Shown: piece by piece, positions 50,016 to 59,191 of the stretch
How positions within the stretch are numbered: position 1 is the stretch's first letter
Layout of the letters: every line of letters starts with the position of its first letter
Assembly (NCBI GenBank): GCA_041751875.1
Contig: JBGSIC010000025.1
Span: forward strand, 29,912 to 93,911
From: JBGSIC01 sp041751875
GTDB lineage: Bacteria > Bdellovibrionota > FAC87 > UBA2466 > JACKAF01
Direction of reading: 5' to 3'
Length of the DNA: 64,000 nt
The notes under the pieces: model-generated
Databases searched by the model: none
What the model saw: only the letters and a program-made list of their open reading frames with translations
What the model was told of the DNA's origin: nothing
Translations under genes and position numbers: made by a program

Positions 50016-51078
50016 ACCTGAAGCGCCATGCTACCCATTGCAAAAGGAGAAAACCGACAAGGGGTACCCCTGCCTGATGGGCCCAGATAAATCCACCCCG
50101 TCCGAGCGCCAACTCGCCGGTGCCGTTCAAGAGAAGCCACACAATGCCAAGGAGTCCCCACTCCCCTTTGCGTTGTATCCACACGGCAAAAAGCGGCAAG
50201 AGCCAAATCTGATGGTGAATCCAGCTCAAGGGAGCTGCGAAAAGAATGAAAGGAACCAAAGACACCAAACCCCATCCGCCTCTCGCTGTTCTTCGGCCGG
50301 TCCACCAGGAAGCCATCCAAGCGAGGAAGGAAAGCCCTGCCCCAAGTCCCCACACGATCCACAAAGTCGTCCCACCGCTGTACCGGTACCACAACCCGAA
50401 CCACGTTTGGTTGTCATTCTTGGGAAAATTATGCGCATGAAGGGGGTCGGCCAAACTAGCCCACCAGAACTCCAACAGATGTGCTTTGGGTGCCACAATA
50501 AATGGCGCCATCCCCAGGACCGCTAAGAAAACCAACGCCCACATTAGTTCTTTGGTTTTGCGAGTGGCAAACTGCCAAAGTAATAACGGTATCCAAAACG
50601 GTTTGATGAGAATCAGAAGTGAGGTGGCTAATCCCGCCCGCCAATATTTAGTGGTCTGCTCGCCGCTAAAGGATAAACACCAGAATAACAGTAGCGTTAC
50701 ATTGAGGAACTTAATCTGCCAGGTGAGAGCGTGAATCACACAGAGTAGAGACAAAGAGGCAACCCCCCAGGAGAAACCCCATGTTTGCCTAAAGCGCCGG
50801 GTGCCGTCCGAAAGAAACCACAAGTTAGCTACCGTCCAAACCAGCTTCGCCCACAAAAATGGCAAGAAGGAAAATGGCCAGAACAAATACAGCACGACAG
50901 GATGATACTTAAATGGCGTAAGATTATCTGGTTCATAGACCGCCTCCCAACCCAACACCCGCAACCGAACAGCGGCATCGTAATAGACCGCAAAATCCGA
51001 AGCAGGAGAAAGAGCCATTGCCACTCCCACAAGAATCAGGAGGGCTGCCCACAACTTTTTCTCTGTGTTTGGCGACAT
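49993..51078 (-). CDS. GT87-like (DUF2029) polytopic glycosyltransferase
   Basis: 361 aa with about nine membrane helices. SDFAVYYDAAVRL in the first loop carries the DFxxYY motif of polyprenyl-phosphate-mannose-dependent GT-C enzymes, and PFKYHPVVLYLFWPF and KPFWIPLLLWQ are in family positions. Acts at the periplasmic face on lipid-linked sugars. It lies 8 bp after a sigma-54 activator gene, at the end of the HK-RR operon, linking the two-component system to surface polysaccharide or glycoprotein synthesis (inference). Confidence 0.8.
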   Translation of the reverse strand: MSPNTEKKLWAALLILVGVAMALSPASDFAVYYDAAVRLRVLGWEAVYEPDNLTPFKYHPVVLYLFWPFSFLPFLWAKLVWTVANLWFLSDGTRRFRQTWGFSWGVASLSLLCVIHALTWQIKFLNVTLLLFWCLSFSGEQTTKYWRAGLATSLLILIKPFWIPLLLWQFATRKTKELMWALVFLAVLGMAPFIVAPKAHLLEFWWASLADPLHAHNFPKNDNQTWFGLWYRYSGGTTLWIVWGLGAGLSFLAWMASWWTGRRTARGGWGLVSLVPFILFAAPLSWIHHQIWLLPLFAVWIQRKGEWGLLGIVWLLLNGTGELALGRGGFIWAHQAGVPLVGFLLLQWVAWRFRFRSSVLR

Positions 51079-51086
51079 GGCAGCGG

Positions 51087-52475
51087 TTACAGGCGTAATC
51101 CCAGCTCTTTCATCTTAAGCTGGAGGCCCTTGCGGCTGATATTGAGCGCTTTTGCCGTCCGGGTTACGTTTTGCTCGTGAGCAATCAACGCGTCTTCGAT
51201 TGCTTGCTTTTCCACGGCACGCGTGACATCGCGCACTTTTTGCTTGAGAGAAAGGGAACGAATCGCCATTTGTGAATCTTCTTTTAGTTCACTGGGAAGA
51301 TTATCTACGGTAACGGTGTCAGCGTCGTTGATAACCATAAAACGTTCCAGAACATTCTCCAGCTGACGGATATTTCCGGGCCAAGCGTACTGACTCATCA
51401 CGGAGAGACACTCGGCGCTGACTCGGGGTGTGGGTTTTCCCATCCGCTGGCTAAACTTTTCCAAAAAGTTAGCAACCAGCAAGGGGATATCGCTCGGCCG
51501 ATCTCGCAAGGCGGGCAGTTCAATCGGAACTACGTTGAGCCGATAAAACAGGTCTTCACGAAACTTTCCGCTCTCGACTTCTTTTTTCAAGTCTTTGTTC
51601 GTAGCTGTGATGAGCCTGACATTGACGTTAATTGTACGAATGCCGCCAACTCTTTCGAAACTCGTTTCCTGCAGCACGCGGAGCAATTTTGCCTGCATTT
51701 CCGAGCTCATCTCACCTATCTCGTCCAAAAATAAAGTACCGCCATCAGCGAGTTCAAATCGTCCCGGCTTTGCATTGACCGCCCCCGTAAAAGCGCCGCG
51801 TTCGTAACCAAATAATTCACTTTCCATTAGTGTGCTGGGAATAGCAGCGCAGTTTATTTTTATAAAAGGCAACTTTCTTCGCTCACTCAAGTCATGAATC
51901 GCTTGAGCTACCAACTCCTTGCCAGTTCCGCTCTCACCCGTGATGAGAACAGAGGAATCTGTCTTGGACACTCTTCGTATCAACTCGAACACTTCCTGCA
52001 TGCGCGCGTGCTCGCCAATGATAGGAAGTCCTTCCCTGTCTCGACTTTCGGCGCGAACCGAATGTTCCCTGTGATAGCGGTAGTGCATTTCCGCTTTATG
52101 CATAAGCGCGAGTAGTTCATCTTTATCAAAAGGCTTGCTGATGTAATCGAAAGCACCTTTTTTCATCGCACCGACGGCCGAATCTACGGTTCCATGCGCT
52201 GTTAAAATAATCACGGGAATGAGCGCTGCGTGCTCTTTCACCCACCCCAAGAGTTCGGACCCGTCTTCCCCCTTTAAACGGAGATCGGTTAAAACGATGT
52301 GAATGGGTTCGGTGACCAAACAGTGCTTTGCCTGCGCCAGGTTTTCGGCAGCGAACACTTTGAAACCCGCTGACGTCAGAATTGCCTTGAGGATTTTTCG
52401 GATATTGGCTTCGTCCTCAACCAATAGAACGGCTTTCGCCATTTCGCTCTCGCTGCTAAACAAATGCGCACTCAC
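51087..52475 (-). CDS. NtrC-family sigma-54-dependent response regulator
   Basis: 462 aa from GTG 52475 (GAGGGGAAG upstream; GTGA overlap with the kinase stop); an internal ATG at 52442 is less well supported. Receiver domain with Asp64 (VLTDLRLKG), AAA+ domain with Walker A GESGTGKE, the sigma-54 contact loop GAFTGA and Walker B GGTLFLDEIGEM, and a C-terminal Fis-type helix-turn-helix (VTRTAKALNISRKGLQLKMKELG). It activates RpoN-dependent promoters when phosphorylated by the kinase encoded just upstream; sites A, B and C in this window are candidate targets. Confidence 0.95.
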   Translation of the reverse strand: MSAHLFSSESEMAKAVLLVEDEANIRKILKAILTSAGFKVFAAENLAQAKHCLVTEPIHIVLTDLRLKGEDGSELLGWVKEHAALIPVIILTAHGTVDSAVGAMKKGAFDYISKPFDKDELLALMHKAEMHYRYHREHSVRAESRDREGLPIIGEHARMQEVFELIRRVSKTDSSVLITGESGTGKELVAQAIHDLSERRKLPFIKINCAAIPSTLMESELFGYERGAFTGAVNAKPGRFELADGGTLFLDEIGEMSSEMQAKLLRVLQETSFERVGGIRTINVNVRLITATNKDLKKEVESGKFREDLFYRLNVVPIELPALRDRPSDIPLLVANFLEKFSQRMGKPTPRVSAECLSVMSQYAWPGNIRQLENVLERFMVINDADTVTVDNLPSELKEDSQMAIRSLSLKQKVRDVTRAVEKQAIEDALIAHEQNVTRTAKALNISRKGLQLKMKELGLRL

Positions 52476-54634
52476 AAAGTCGCTTCCCCTCGCATGGATA
52501 ACTCCTTTTCTCTCTGCCCCAGGCTAGAGCGTTTGCCGTAGCCTTGAACCCGGTCCCCCTCATTCCCTTCCTCCAAAGCAGGAAGGTGAAGAACCACAAT
52601 GGTGCCGCAGGGCCGATTCTCTCGAATCGAAATGCTGCCCCCCACGCTCTCCACCAAACGCTGGCTGATGGCGAGTCCCAAGCCGGTGCCCTTCTCTTTT
52701 GTCGTATAAAAGGGCAGAAACACTTTATCCCTATCTGCGACCGGAATGCCACCACCGTTATCACAAACCGCAATCTCAACCGAGCGCCCCCGCGTTCCCA
52801 ACCGTCCACGTTGGAGGGCCACCGGCAAAAGACTCTGGGCGAGTGGTACGCCCAGATTTCTGACCGTCACCGACACTCGCGGCTCCGAACTGTGCGTCTC
52901 GGCAGCGTCCATCGCATTCATCAGGAGGTTGAGTAAAATCTGCTTCAATACCTCCGCGTCCATCTGCACCCGAGAGATACTTTTGCCCAGGGAGACTTCT
53001 AGCGCGCCTGCGGCCTGAGGAGATAAAAGGGTTCGCGTATGCTCAATCACCTTGATGGGATCACACACGTGGATCAAACTTTCTTTTTGCGGCCGCGCAT
53101 ACTCCAAAAAGCCGCTGAGAACATTCGACAACCTATCGGTTTCATCGACAATAACGTCTAAAAACTCGCGCTGGCCGCACTCAGCGTCTTCTGCCAGCAA
53201 TTGAGCCGCTCCTTTGATGGCCCCTAAGGGGTTTTTGATCTCATGGGCCAGGCCCGCCGCCAGTTCTCCGGCAGTCACTAGCTTGTCGCGATTGCGCAAT
53301 TCCGAGAACACTTGCGCGCTTTTTAGTTGCATCGCAATTTGCTTCGCGACGGGAACGAAAAGACGCAATTGCTCGTGGGAAAGCACCGTTCCTTCTTCCA
53401 ATCCCACCGCAATAAAGCCGAGTGGCGCATTTTCCACTAGAAAGGGGATCACCAAATCGGCTCCCAACCGTCGCGTGCTTCCGATACATTCCTTGAAAAA
53501 TACCTGAGACTGCTGCGCATAGTAGGAATCTCCATCGTTTTGAATCGACTCCGGTAGAAAAGGACGTCCATTGGTTAACCCCATGTACTGGATCAAAGGA
53601 TCAGAGGCGTACACTTCCGCTCGTTCAGAATCGGGCCGACCCTCCACGAAACTCAACTGATCGCGCGAGAGCACATAGAGACGTACCTCGCGCGCACGCA
53701 AGCACTTTCTCAATGCGATCGCTATTCTTCGCGCCATCTCTGAAGGCTCAAGCACACCTCTGAGTTCAATCGAAAGGGCGTGGAGTGCCTCTTCGATCAC
53801 GGAGTTTTCGTGAACGAACAAACGCCTGGTGAAACGTCGCGTGAGCTTGCGTACAGGATCAAAGAGCACAATGATGACAAAGGACGCGATGAAAGTATTA
53901 AAAAAGAAAAGCCCGGGTCGATTGCCCACCCAACTCACCAAAAGAAAATAAATTCCCGACAAAATGGAGCTGATTCCCCCGAAAAGCGCCAACTTACCCA
54001 GGAGCTCTTGGGCGGTGATCAGTTCCTTGCGAATGAATGTTTGAAACAAGAATAGAATGTAGAGTAGGCGTCCGACCGTTCCCAAGGGCACCACGGCAAA
54101 TCCCGAGAAATAAAGCGCGTCCGTAACAAACAGAGCTATCGCAAAAACCGCCCCCCACAGAGCGTACCGCAGGCGGAGTTTGTCTCGCACCAGTTTTGCT
54201 TGTGCTTCGGAACGCGCCAATAACCGCACAATCGCCGCAGCCGCCATAATAAAAGCGAGGTGCGAAAACACTAATACCCAAGGACGAATCATGCGGAACG
54301 AATCACCGGTAAAAACCACCGCTGCGGCGAGCAGAGGAACATACACCCAGAAACTCAAGGGGAGGCGTCCGCGCTGGTTAGTTACCCTACGAAAAAACAG
54401 CCAGGCGGCCGGTCCCACCAAGAGGACGACTACCGCGTGCGCGCGAGCACTAGCAAAAGGGGCGCCGGTGGGGAAGTTCTCCAACAAACATAATGCATCG
54501 TGTACAAAGAGCAATCCTACAAAAAAGGCAAAGCGCCAACAAGTTCGGCTGTGCACGTCGTGCATCAAGGCGGCTACGCCCAAGGAGCCACTCACAAAGG
54601 TCGCCAAAATCAAACTGACGGTTTCAACGCTCAT
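52472..54634 (-). CDS. Membrane histidine kinase, multi-TM-GAF-HisKA-HATPase (PrsK-like architecture)
   Basis: 720 aa. Eight to nine N-terminal membrane helices (about 1-275), a GAF domain (about 280-440), His464 in GLAHEIKNPLGAIKG and a C-terminal ATPase with NLLMNAMDAAE, DNGGGIP and GTGLGLAISQRL. NtrB-like sequence around the phosphoacceptor matches its sigma-54 partner. This architecture occurs in PrsK, the sensor kinase of PEP-CTERM/exosortase systems, but I see no exosortase or PEP-CTERM protein here. First gene of the HK-RR-GT87 operon, divergent from the MinD-like gene. Confidence 0.92.
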   Translation of the reverse strand: MSVETVSLILATFVSGSLGVAALMHDVHSRTCWRFAFFVGLLFVHDALCLLENFPTGAPFASARAHAVVVLLVGPAAWLFFRRVTNQRGRLPLSFWVYVPLLAAAVVFTGDSFRMIRPWVLVFSHLAFIMAAAAIVRLLARSEAQAKLVRDKLRLRYALWGAVFAIALFVTDALYFSGFAVVPLGTVGRLLYILFLFQTFIRKELITAQELLGKLALFGGISSILSGIYFLLVSWVGNRPGLFFFNTFIASFVIIVLFDPVRKLTRRFTRRLFVHENSVIEEALHALSIELRGVLEPSEMARRIAIALRKCLRAREVRLYVLSRDQLSFVEGRPDSERAEVYASDPLIQYMGLTNGRPFLPESIQNDGDSYYAQQSQVFFKECIGSTRRLGADLVIPFLVENAPLGFIAVGLEEGTVLSHEQLRLFVPVAKQIAMQLKSAQVFSELRNRDKLVTAGELAAGLAHEIKNPLGAIKGAAQLLAEDAECGQREFLDVIVDETDRLSNVLSGFLEYARPQKESLIHVCDPIKVIEHTRTLLSPQAAGALEVSLGKSISRVQMDAEVLKQILLNLLMNAMDAAETHSSEPRVSVTVRNLGVPLAQSLLPVALQRGRLGTRGRSVEIAVCDNGGGIPVADRDKVFLPFYTTKEKGTGLGLAISQRLVESVGGSISIRENRPCGTIVVLHLPALEEGNEGDRVQGYGKRSSLGQREKELSMRGEATL

Positions 54635-54701
54635 ATGAAGCCGAAAGATTTACCATGCACTGGTGGGGGCTGTCGATTTACGCGCACCGCGCTGCGGCAT
54701 C

Positions 54702-55793
54702 ATGCCCATTGAATCTCCTTACTTGATGCGAGATAATAGGAAGGCATTCATCGCTTCATTCCCGCGCCTCCCTTCTTCAAGGAATCAATACATCGTGTCC
54801 GAAAGCACCGGAAAATTCGATCTGTTTCCCCGTCCTTCCACGGTGTCGACCCCGAGCGCGGGTGATCTTGAAAAAATCCAAACGATACCAAGGTTGTGGG
54901 CTATTGGCGGTGGTAAAGGTGGGATCGGTAAAACGCTTTTAACATCGAATCTCGCTGTCGCGCTCACTCAGATGAATAAGAAAGTGATCGTGGTGGACTT
55001 AGATCTGGGCGCTGCTAATTTGCACACAAGCCTAGGACTGAACCAACCTCATCCCACGTTAAGTGATCTGATTCTTGGGCGCACCAATGATATCCGCTCT
55101 GTGCTTCAACCCACGAAGGTCGCAAATCTGGAGTTAATCAGCGGCGCGCAGAATAATATGGGCATGGCGAATATTCGCTATTTGCACAAAAAACGTCTCA
55201 TCCGCAAATTTAGGGATCTCGAAGCCGATGTCGTGCTCCTCGACCTTGGCGCCGGCACAGACTACAACACGCTAGATTTCTTTTTGCTGGCTCAAAAGAA
55301 AATCGTGATCATGACGCCCGAGCCAACCAGTATCGAAAATGGATACCGATTTATCAAAGCGGCTTTCTACCGCCTCCTAAGAAGTTCCGCGCAATCCCCA
55401 TACATCAGAGAAATTATCGAGTCTGCAATGGACGCAAACAATGAGTACGCCATTCGTACACCGAACGAACTCATCGCACGAATTGGCCAGATGTCGCCGA
55501 TGGACGGTCTGGCTCTTCAAAAAGATATTCACCAATTTCGTATGTCTCTCATTTTGAACCAGGTTCGTACGCGTGAAGAATCGAATCTCGGAAATAACAT
55601 TCAACTTGTTTCCCAGCGCTACTTCGGGATTAAGCTGGATTACGCAGGGTTTCTTCCCTATGATAAAGTGGTATGGCAATCCGTTCGCAATCAAGTCCCC
55701 TTCTTGGTTGACGCACCGAACAGTATGGCGGTTCTTCATCTTCACAAAGTGATGAAGCATCTTTTAGGGCAAGGTGAATCTGATGAGCACTAA
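54702..55793 (+). CDS. MinD/ParA-family ATPase (FlhG-like)
   Basis: 363 aa from ATG 54702; starts at 54663 or 54726 cannot be excluded as none has a good ribosome-binding site. Deviant Walker A GGGKGGIGKTLL, VDLDLGAANLHTSLGL (Walker A' and switch) and VVLLDLGAGTDYNTLDFFL (Walker B). The C-terminal half is longer than in MinD and resembles FlhG/MinD-like positioning ATPases, but lacks an evident C-terminal amphipathic membrane helix. No flagellar genes are near. Its end overlaps the J-like/HTH gene, so the two probably form a functional pair, for example in polar positioning. Confidence 0.85.
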   Translation: MPIESPYLMRDNRKAFIASFPRLPSSRNQYIVSESTGKFDLFPRPSTVSTPSAGDLEKIQTIPRLWAIGGGKGGIGKTLLTSNLAVALTQMNKKVIVVDLDLGAANLHTSLGLNQPHPTLSDLILGRTNDIRSVLQPTKVANLELISGAQNNMGMANIRYLHKKRLIRKFRDLEADVVLLDLGAGTDYNTLDFFLLAQKKIVIMTPEPTSIENGYRFIKAAFYRLLRSSAQSPYIREIIESAMDANNEYAIRTPNELIARIGQMSPMDGLALQKDIHQFRMSLILNQVRTREESNLGNNIQLVSQRYFGIKLDYAGFLPYDKVVWQSVRNQVPFLVDAPNSMAVLHLHKVMKHLLGQGESDEH

Positions 55794-56442
55794 GCCTAAG
55801 GAAAATAGTCTGGGCATGGGAATGTCTGCCGAGCCGGTGAAAGAAAATCTTTACCAGCTACTCAACATTTCCCCCTCCGCCAGCATTTCTGAAATCATTC
55901 AGGCCTATCGCCAAGCACGCCAAGCTTTCTCTGAAGGCTCGCTTGCTACCTACTCGCTGATGGCGGAACGGGAAAAAAAGGATTTACTCGATAACCTTGA
56001 ATACGCTTACCTTACCCTGACCAATCCCGAAAAGCGTCGCCTGTATGACCGCCAATTGACTTCGAAAGCTGAAGAGAGCTCGGACGGCCAAGCCGCCGGC
56101 CCCATCCTCAAGGCAGTCGAAGAGGAAGGTTCTCCCTCGCAGCCCACACCGTCTTCCCCGTTTGCGGGAACAACCGCCCCAGCCCCCACGCTCCAAGGAA
56201 AAGTAACGGGCGCTGAGCTCCGGCGAGTGCGCGAACAGTTGAGCTACACGCTCGAAGACGTGGCCCGCATTACGAAGATTCCTAAACGTTTTCTGCAAGC
56301 AATGGAATCCGAAGATGTACCCAAAATGCCTGCCCACGTTTATGTGCAGGGATTTCTCACAAACGTAGCCCAACTCTACAAACTCAATCCGCGCACCACG
56401 GTAGAGGGTTTCTTAGAGCGGTTACGCGTTCTTAAGTCTTAG
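55774..56442 (+). CDS. Fusion of degenerate J-like domain and RodZ-type helix-turn-helix
   Basis: 222 aa; starts GTG 55774 or ATG 55783. Residues about 25-100 read like a J domain (NLYQLLNISPSASISEIIQAYRQAR...LDNLEYAYLTLTNPEKRRLYDRQL) but the HPD tripeptide is missing, so it should not stimulate Hsp70. After a Pro/Ser linker, residues about 145-222 are a RodZ-like HTH_25 domain (LRRVREQLSYTLEDVARITKIPKRFLQAMESED, VYVQGFLTNVAQLYKL). No membrane helix. Cytoplasmic adaptor or DNA-binding protein coupled to the MinD-like ATPase. Confidence 0.8.
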   Translation: MNLMSTKPKENSLGMGMSAEPVKENLYQLLNISPSASISEIIQAYRQARQAFSEGSLATYSLMAEREKKDLLDNLEYAYLTLTNPEKRRLYDRQLTSKAEESSDGQAAGPILKAVEEEGSPSQPTPSSPFAGTTAPAPTLQGKVTGAELRRVREQLSYTLEDVARITKIPKRFLQAMESEDVPKMPAHVYVQGFLTNVAQLYKLNPRTTVEGFLERLRVLKS

Positions 56443-56522
56443 TCTTTATTACGGTTTTCACCTCCCCTTCCGCCTGCCAAATTCCTTCCCCCTTCTCCCT
56501 CAATTTGGGTTAAATCAACTCC

Positions 56523-57482
56523 ATGCCGAATTCTTTCGATTTACAAGCTGAGGTCGCCGGCGAAAGGCTCGACGCTTTTTTGGTGCGCCAGACTGGTGAG
56601 ACTCGGCGCTTTCTCAAAGAGCAAATCCAGCAGGGACGTGTCTTGATCAACGGATCCCCAGGACTCAAACCCTCCCGCCGGCTCCGTGCTGGCGACGGTG
56701 TTCGGGCGACGCTGCTTGCTCCTCCATCAAACACGGTGGAAGCCATCGAAGGCCCGCTGGAAGTTTTGTTTGAAGACGAACAAGTTGTGGTGCTCAACAA
56801 GGCCCAAGGGATCGCCGTACACCCCGCGCCTACGCTTAAGCGCCCCACCCTGGTTCACCATCTGCTTCACCATCTGGCAGGAAACCCGGATTTTGCGAGC
56901 TCCGACCCCATTCGTCCTGGTATTGTTCACCGCCTTGATATTGGAACAAGCGGAACGATTGTTGTTGCGAAAAATCGCCATGCTCACGAGGCGCTGTCTC
57001 GACAATTTCAAAATCGCACGGTCGTAAAAACTTACGAATGCTTGGTTTGGGGCTCCACACACATGCGCGGGAAAGTAGATTTTCCAATCGGGCGTCATCC
57101 ACATGACCGCAAGCGAATGGGAAAATCCACGCAAGGACGAGAATCTCTCACCGATTGGGAAAAAATAGCTTACTTCAAACCGGTTACTCATCTGCGTGTT
57201 TTTCCACGCACGGGGCGAACACACCAAATTCGGGTCCACTTAAGCGAAACAGGGTTTCCCCTTGTCGGCGATATACTCTACGCACGTCGGGATGCACAGG
57301 GCTTCAAGAATCAGCTCCCTTTTTCCTTGCAGCAAAAGCTGCTCACGTCTCCTTTTCCCTTTCTGCACGCGGCTTCTTTAAGTTTTTCCCACCCCACAAG
57401 TCACGAACGCGTTACCTTCCACGCCCCCAGACCGGAACTCTTTGACTTCTTTTTGAGTGAGCTACATAAGAACAACTTATGA
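56523..57482 (+). CDS. rluD: RluA/RluD-family 23S rRNA pseudouridine synthase
   Basis: 319 aa. N-terminal S4 RNA-binding domain (RLDAFLVRQTG...GRVLINGSPGLKPSRRLRAGD) followed by the catalytic domain with HRLDIGTSGT, where the Asp is the nucleophile, and RTGRTHQIRVHL near the end. RluD, RluC and RluA differ in target uridines; the S4 domain and length fit RluD/RluC. It overlaps pgeF by 4 bp (ATGA), a common gene neighbourhood (rluD-pgeF) in bacteria. Confidence 0.9.
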   Translation: MPNSFDLQAEVAGERLDAFLVRQTGETRRFLKEQIQQGRVLINGSPGLKPSRRLRAGDGVRATLLAPPSNTVEAIEGPLEVLFEDEQVVVLNKAQGIAVHPAPTLKRPTLVHHLLHHLAGNPDFASSDPIRPGIVHRLDIGTSGTIVVAKNRHAHEALSRQFQNRTVVKTYECLVWGSTHMRGKVDFPIGRHPHDRKRMGKSTQGRESLTDWEKIAYFKPVTHLRVFPRTGRTHQIRVHLSETGFPLVGDILYARRDAQGFKNQLPFSLQQKLLTSPFPFLHAASLSFSHPTSHERVTFHAPRPELFDFFLSELHKNNL

Positions 57483-58087
57483 TCTCTTTTGGTTTCGAAC
57501 GCGTCCAGAAAAACACGGAACCACGCCTCTTCCGTCAGATCCACAGCAATAAATTAGTTGAGGTGAGAAATCTTGAACACGTGCGCACCCTGCGTGCTGC
57601 TCCTCCCGAAGCAGACGGTGCGATAAGCCAAGATCCTGGGGTCGAACTATTTGTGTATACCGCCGACTGTCTGCCCGTCTTGCTACACGCCGCGAACAAG
57701 GAAGAAGCTCTTGCCGCCATTCACGCCGGCTGGCGTGGTGCTTGCGCAGGCATAGTCGAAAACGCGTTAGATCATTTTTCACAGTGGAAGGTGAAAGCAC
57801 GTGCCATCCTTGGGCCGGCTATTCGCGCGTGCTGCTACGAAGTTAAAGAAGATTTCATCGAGGCATTTCGAAGCCAAGGACACGATCCGCATATCGCGCT
57901 CACAAAGCGCAACGGAAAATGGTATTTTGACCTTCCGACTTGGGTGATGAAGGTTCCCTTAAAAGGCATTCAAACCGATTCGCAATCTCTCACATGCACT
58001 TCCTGCGATCCGAAAGGACTCCCGTCCTTCAGGCGGGAGGGGCTGACCGACTACCAGATTCGTTCACACATCCGGAGGAACGCGTAG
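57479..58087 (+). CDS. pgeF: Peptidoglycan editing factor / laccase-domain protein (YfiH type)
   Basis: 202 aa, slightly short for the family. Metal-binding residues are visible: His in RQIHSNKL, Cys in YTADCLPVLL and His in AAIHAGWRGA. YfiH/PgeF prevents misincorporation of Ser into peptidoglycan precursors and was earlier called multicopper polyphenol oxidase. Coupled to rluD. Its last 59 bp overlap the convergent acetyltransferase gene. Confidence 0.9.
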   Translation: MISFGFERVQKNTEPRLFRQIHSNKLVEVRNLEHVRTLRAAPPEADGAISQDPGVELFVYTADCLPVLLHAANKEEALAAIHAGWRGACAGIVENALDHFSQWKVKARAILGPAIRACCYEVKEDFIEAFRSQGHDPHIALTKRNGKWYFDLPTWVMKVPLKGIQTDSQSLTCTSCDPKGLPSFRREGLTDYQIRSHIRRNA

Positions 58088-58619
58088 AAGGCTTAGGCGT
58101 GTAGAGCATGAAATACGCGTCTTCCTTACCCTGATAATATTTTCGCCTAACTCTTTGAATAGAAAATCCCAGTTTTTCATATAGAGCGATCGCGGGCGCA
58201 TTTTTCACGCTTACTTCCAAACTAGCACTACGAAGATCTGCCCGCACCAGCACACCTTGCAGCACTTTTTGCGCAATCCCTTGCCGGCGTTCGTCGGGAT
58301 GAGTGAATAGGTAGATGACGTCGATTTCTCGCTGCGGGAAAAGACACACTATAAATGCCACCAGACGGGAGTCCTCCCAAAAGCCGTAACTAAGTTGGCA
58401 AGGATGACTGAGAAAGTATGCGAAGTCCTTTCGCTCCCAATGACATTCGGGAGAAAGCTGCACGAGGTCCCACAGCGCATCCAAGTGAGCGGGAGCGAGG
58501 GGAAGCAAACCGGAGGCTTGAGAAACGGAATAACCTTGTACTGGGGTGGAGGTTCGTGGCGCTACTCGTTCTCCAGGAGATTTGCGACTTCGTATTTCTT
58601 TTTCAGGAAGCGTACCCAT
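58029..58619 (-). CDS. GNAT-family acetyltransferase (RimI-like)
   Basis: 196 aa as drawn from ATG 58619, but the first about 35 residues overlap the neighbouring gene and do not look like the family; a start near TTG 58508 is possible. GNAT core: IYLFTHPDERRQGIAQKVLQGVL (acetyl-CoA binding Q/RxxGxG/A) and SLEVSVKNAPAIALYEKLGF, the signature of RimI-type N-alpha-acetyltransferases of ribosomal protein S18. The Ser/Arg-rich C-terminal tail overlaps pgeF. Last gene of the glpX operon. Confidence 0.82.
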   Translation of the reverse strand: MGTLPEKEIRSRKSPGERVAPRTSTPVQGYSVSQASGLLPLAPAHLDALWDLVQLSPECHWERKDFAYFLSHPCQLSYGFWEDSRLVAFIVCLFPQREIDVIYLFTHPDERRQGIAQKVLQGVLVRADLRSASLEVSVKNAPAIALYEKLGFSIQRVRRKYYQGKEDAYFMLYTPKPSTRSSGCVNESGSRSAPPA

Positions 58620-59191
58620 TCCTGCATCCCTTGCTCGACTTTTTGTTTTTTCAAAATACTTTCTATCGTCGGACGCAATTCCTTTAGGGTTCGCCCTTCG
58701 TAGTTTCCGCTATTTTGATGGTAGTAGCGCTCGATTTCTGCCTGCGTAATGATCGGCGTTAGCGTCTCTACCCTACGGTCAACAAACTGCGCGACGATAT
58801 TGGCCCGACTGAGTAACGCCTCAACAGCGGAATCGCTACCGCCGTAAGTCGAAAGCAAATCGTTCCAGGCCTTCGCGTTTTTTTTCCTAAAGCTTTGTAC
58901 CTTTTGCTCGGCTTCCTTTTTGGGGTTGCCTTTAATTTGAAACTGCTTCGCTTCGCCATACACCATCTCTTCAAAGATGATCTTTTGGACAACGCGATTT
59001 AGTTCCGCCGGGGTCGGGCCTTTCGGGGACGGCACTGCGCCTTCACCAAATACCAAGACTCCCTGATACAAACGCGCCTCACGGATGGTGATGAGTTTCT
59101 CACCTACCTTAGCCGCAGTCCCGTCTACCACGGCGGCTTGAGCGCAGGGCAAGCAAAAAAAGTGGATAAAAAAAGACAGCAGAAAGGCCAT
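58562..59191 (-). CDS. Exported SurA N-terminal-like chaperone without PPIase domain
   Basis: 209 aa with a signal peptide (AFLLSFFIHFFCLPCAQA). The mature part resembles the N-terminal helical domain of SurA/PpiC chaperones (AAKVGEKLITIREARLYQGVLVFG, LNRVVQKIIFEEMVYGEAKQF, IITQAEIERYYHQN) and ends with a helix (LRPTIESILKKQKVEQGMQEWVRFLKKKY), but has no parvulin domain between. Probably helps outer-membrane or exported proteins fold in the periplasm. It starts on the base directly after the RidA stop codon. Confidence 0.75.
   Translation of the reverse strand: MAFLLSFFIHFFCLPCAQAAVVDGTAAKVGEKLITIREARLYQGVLVFGEGAVPSPKGPTPAELNRVVQKIIFEEMVYGEAKQFQIKGNPKKEAEQKVQSFRKKNAKAWNDLLSTYGGSDSAVEALLSRANIVAQFVDRRVETLTPIITQAEIERYYHQNSGNYEGRTLKELRPTIESILKKQKVEQGMQEWVRFLKKKYEVANLLENE

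Noticed and set aside
52472..54634. Annotating the kinase as PrsK of a PEP-CTERM system
   Set aside because: Architecture fits, but no exosortase, PrsT or PEP-CTERM protein is in the window, so the symbol is not given.
55774..56442. Calling the gene a functional DnaJ
   Set aside because: The HPD tripeptide needed to stimulate Hsp70 is absent, so only a J-like fold is claimed.
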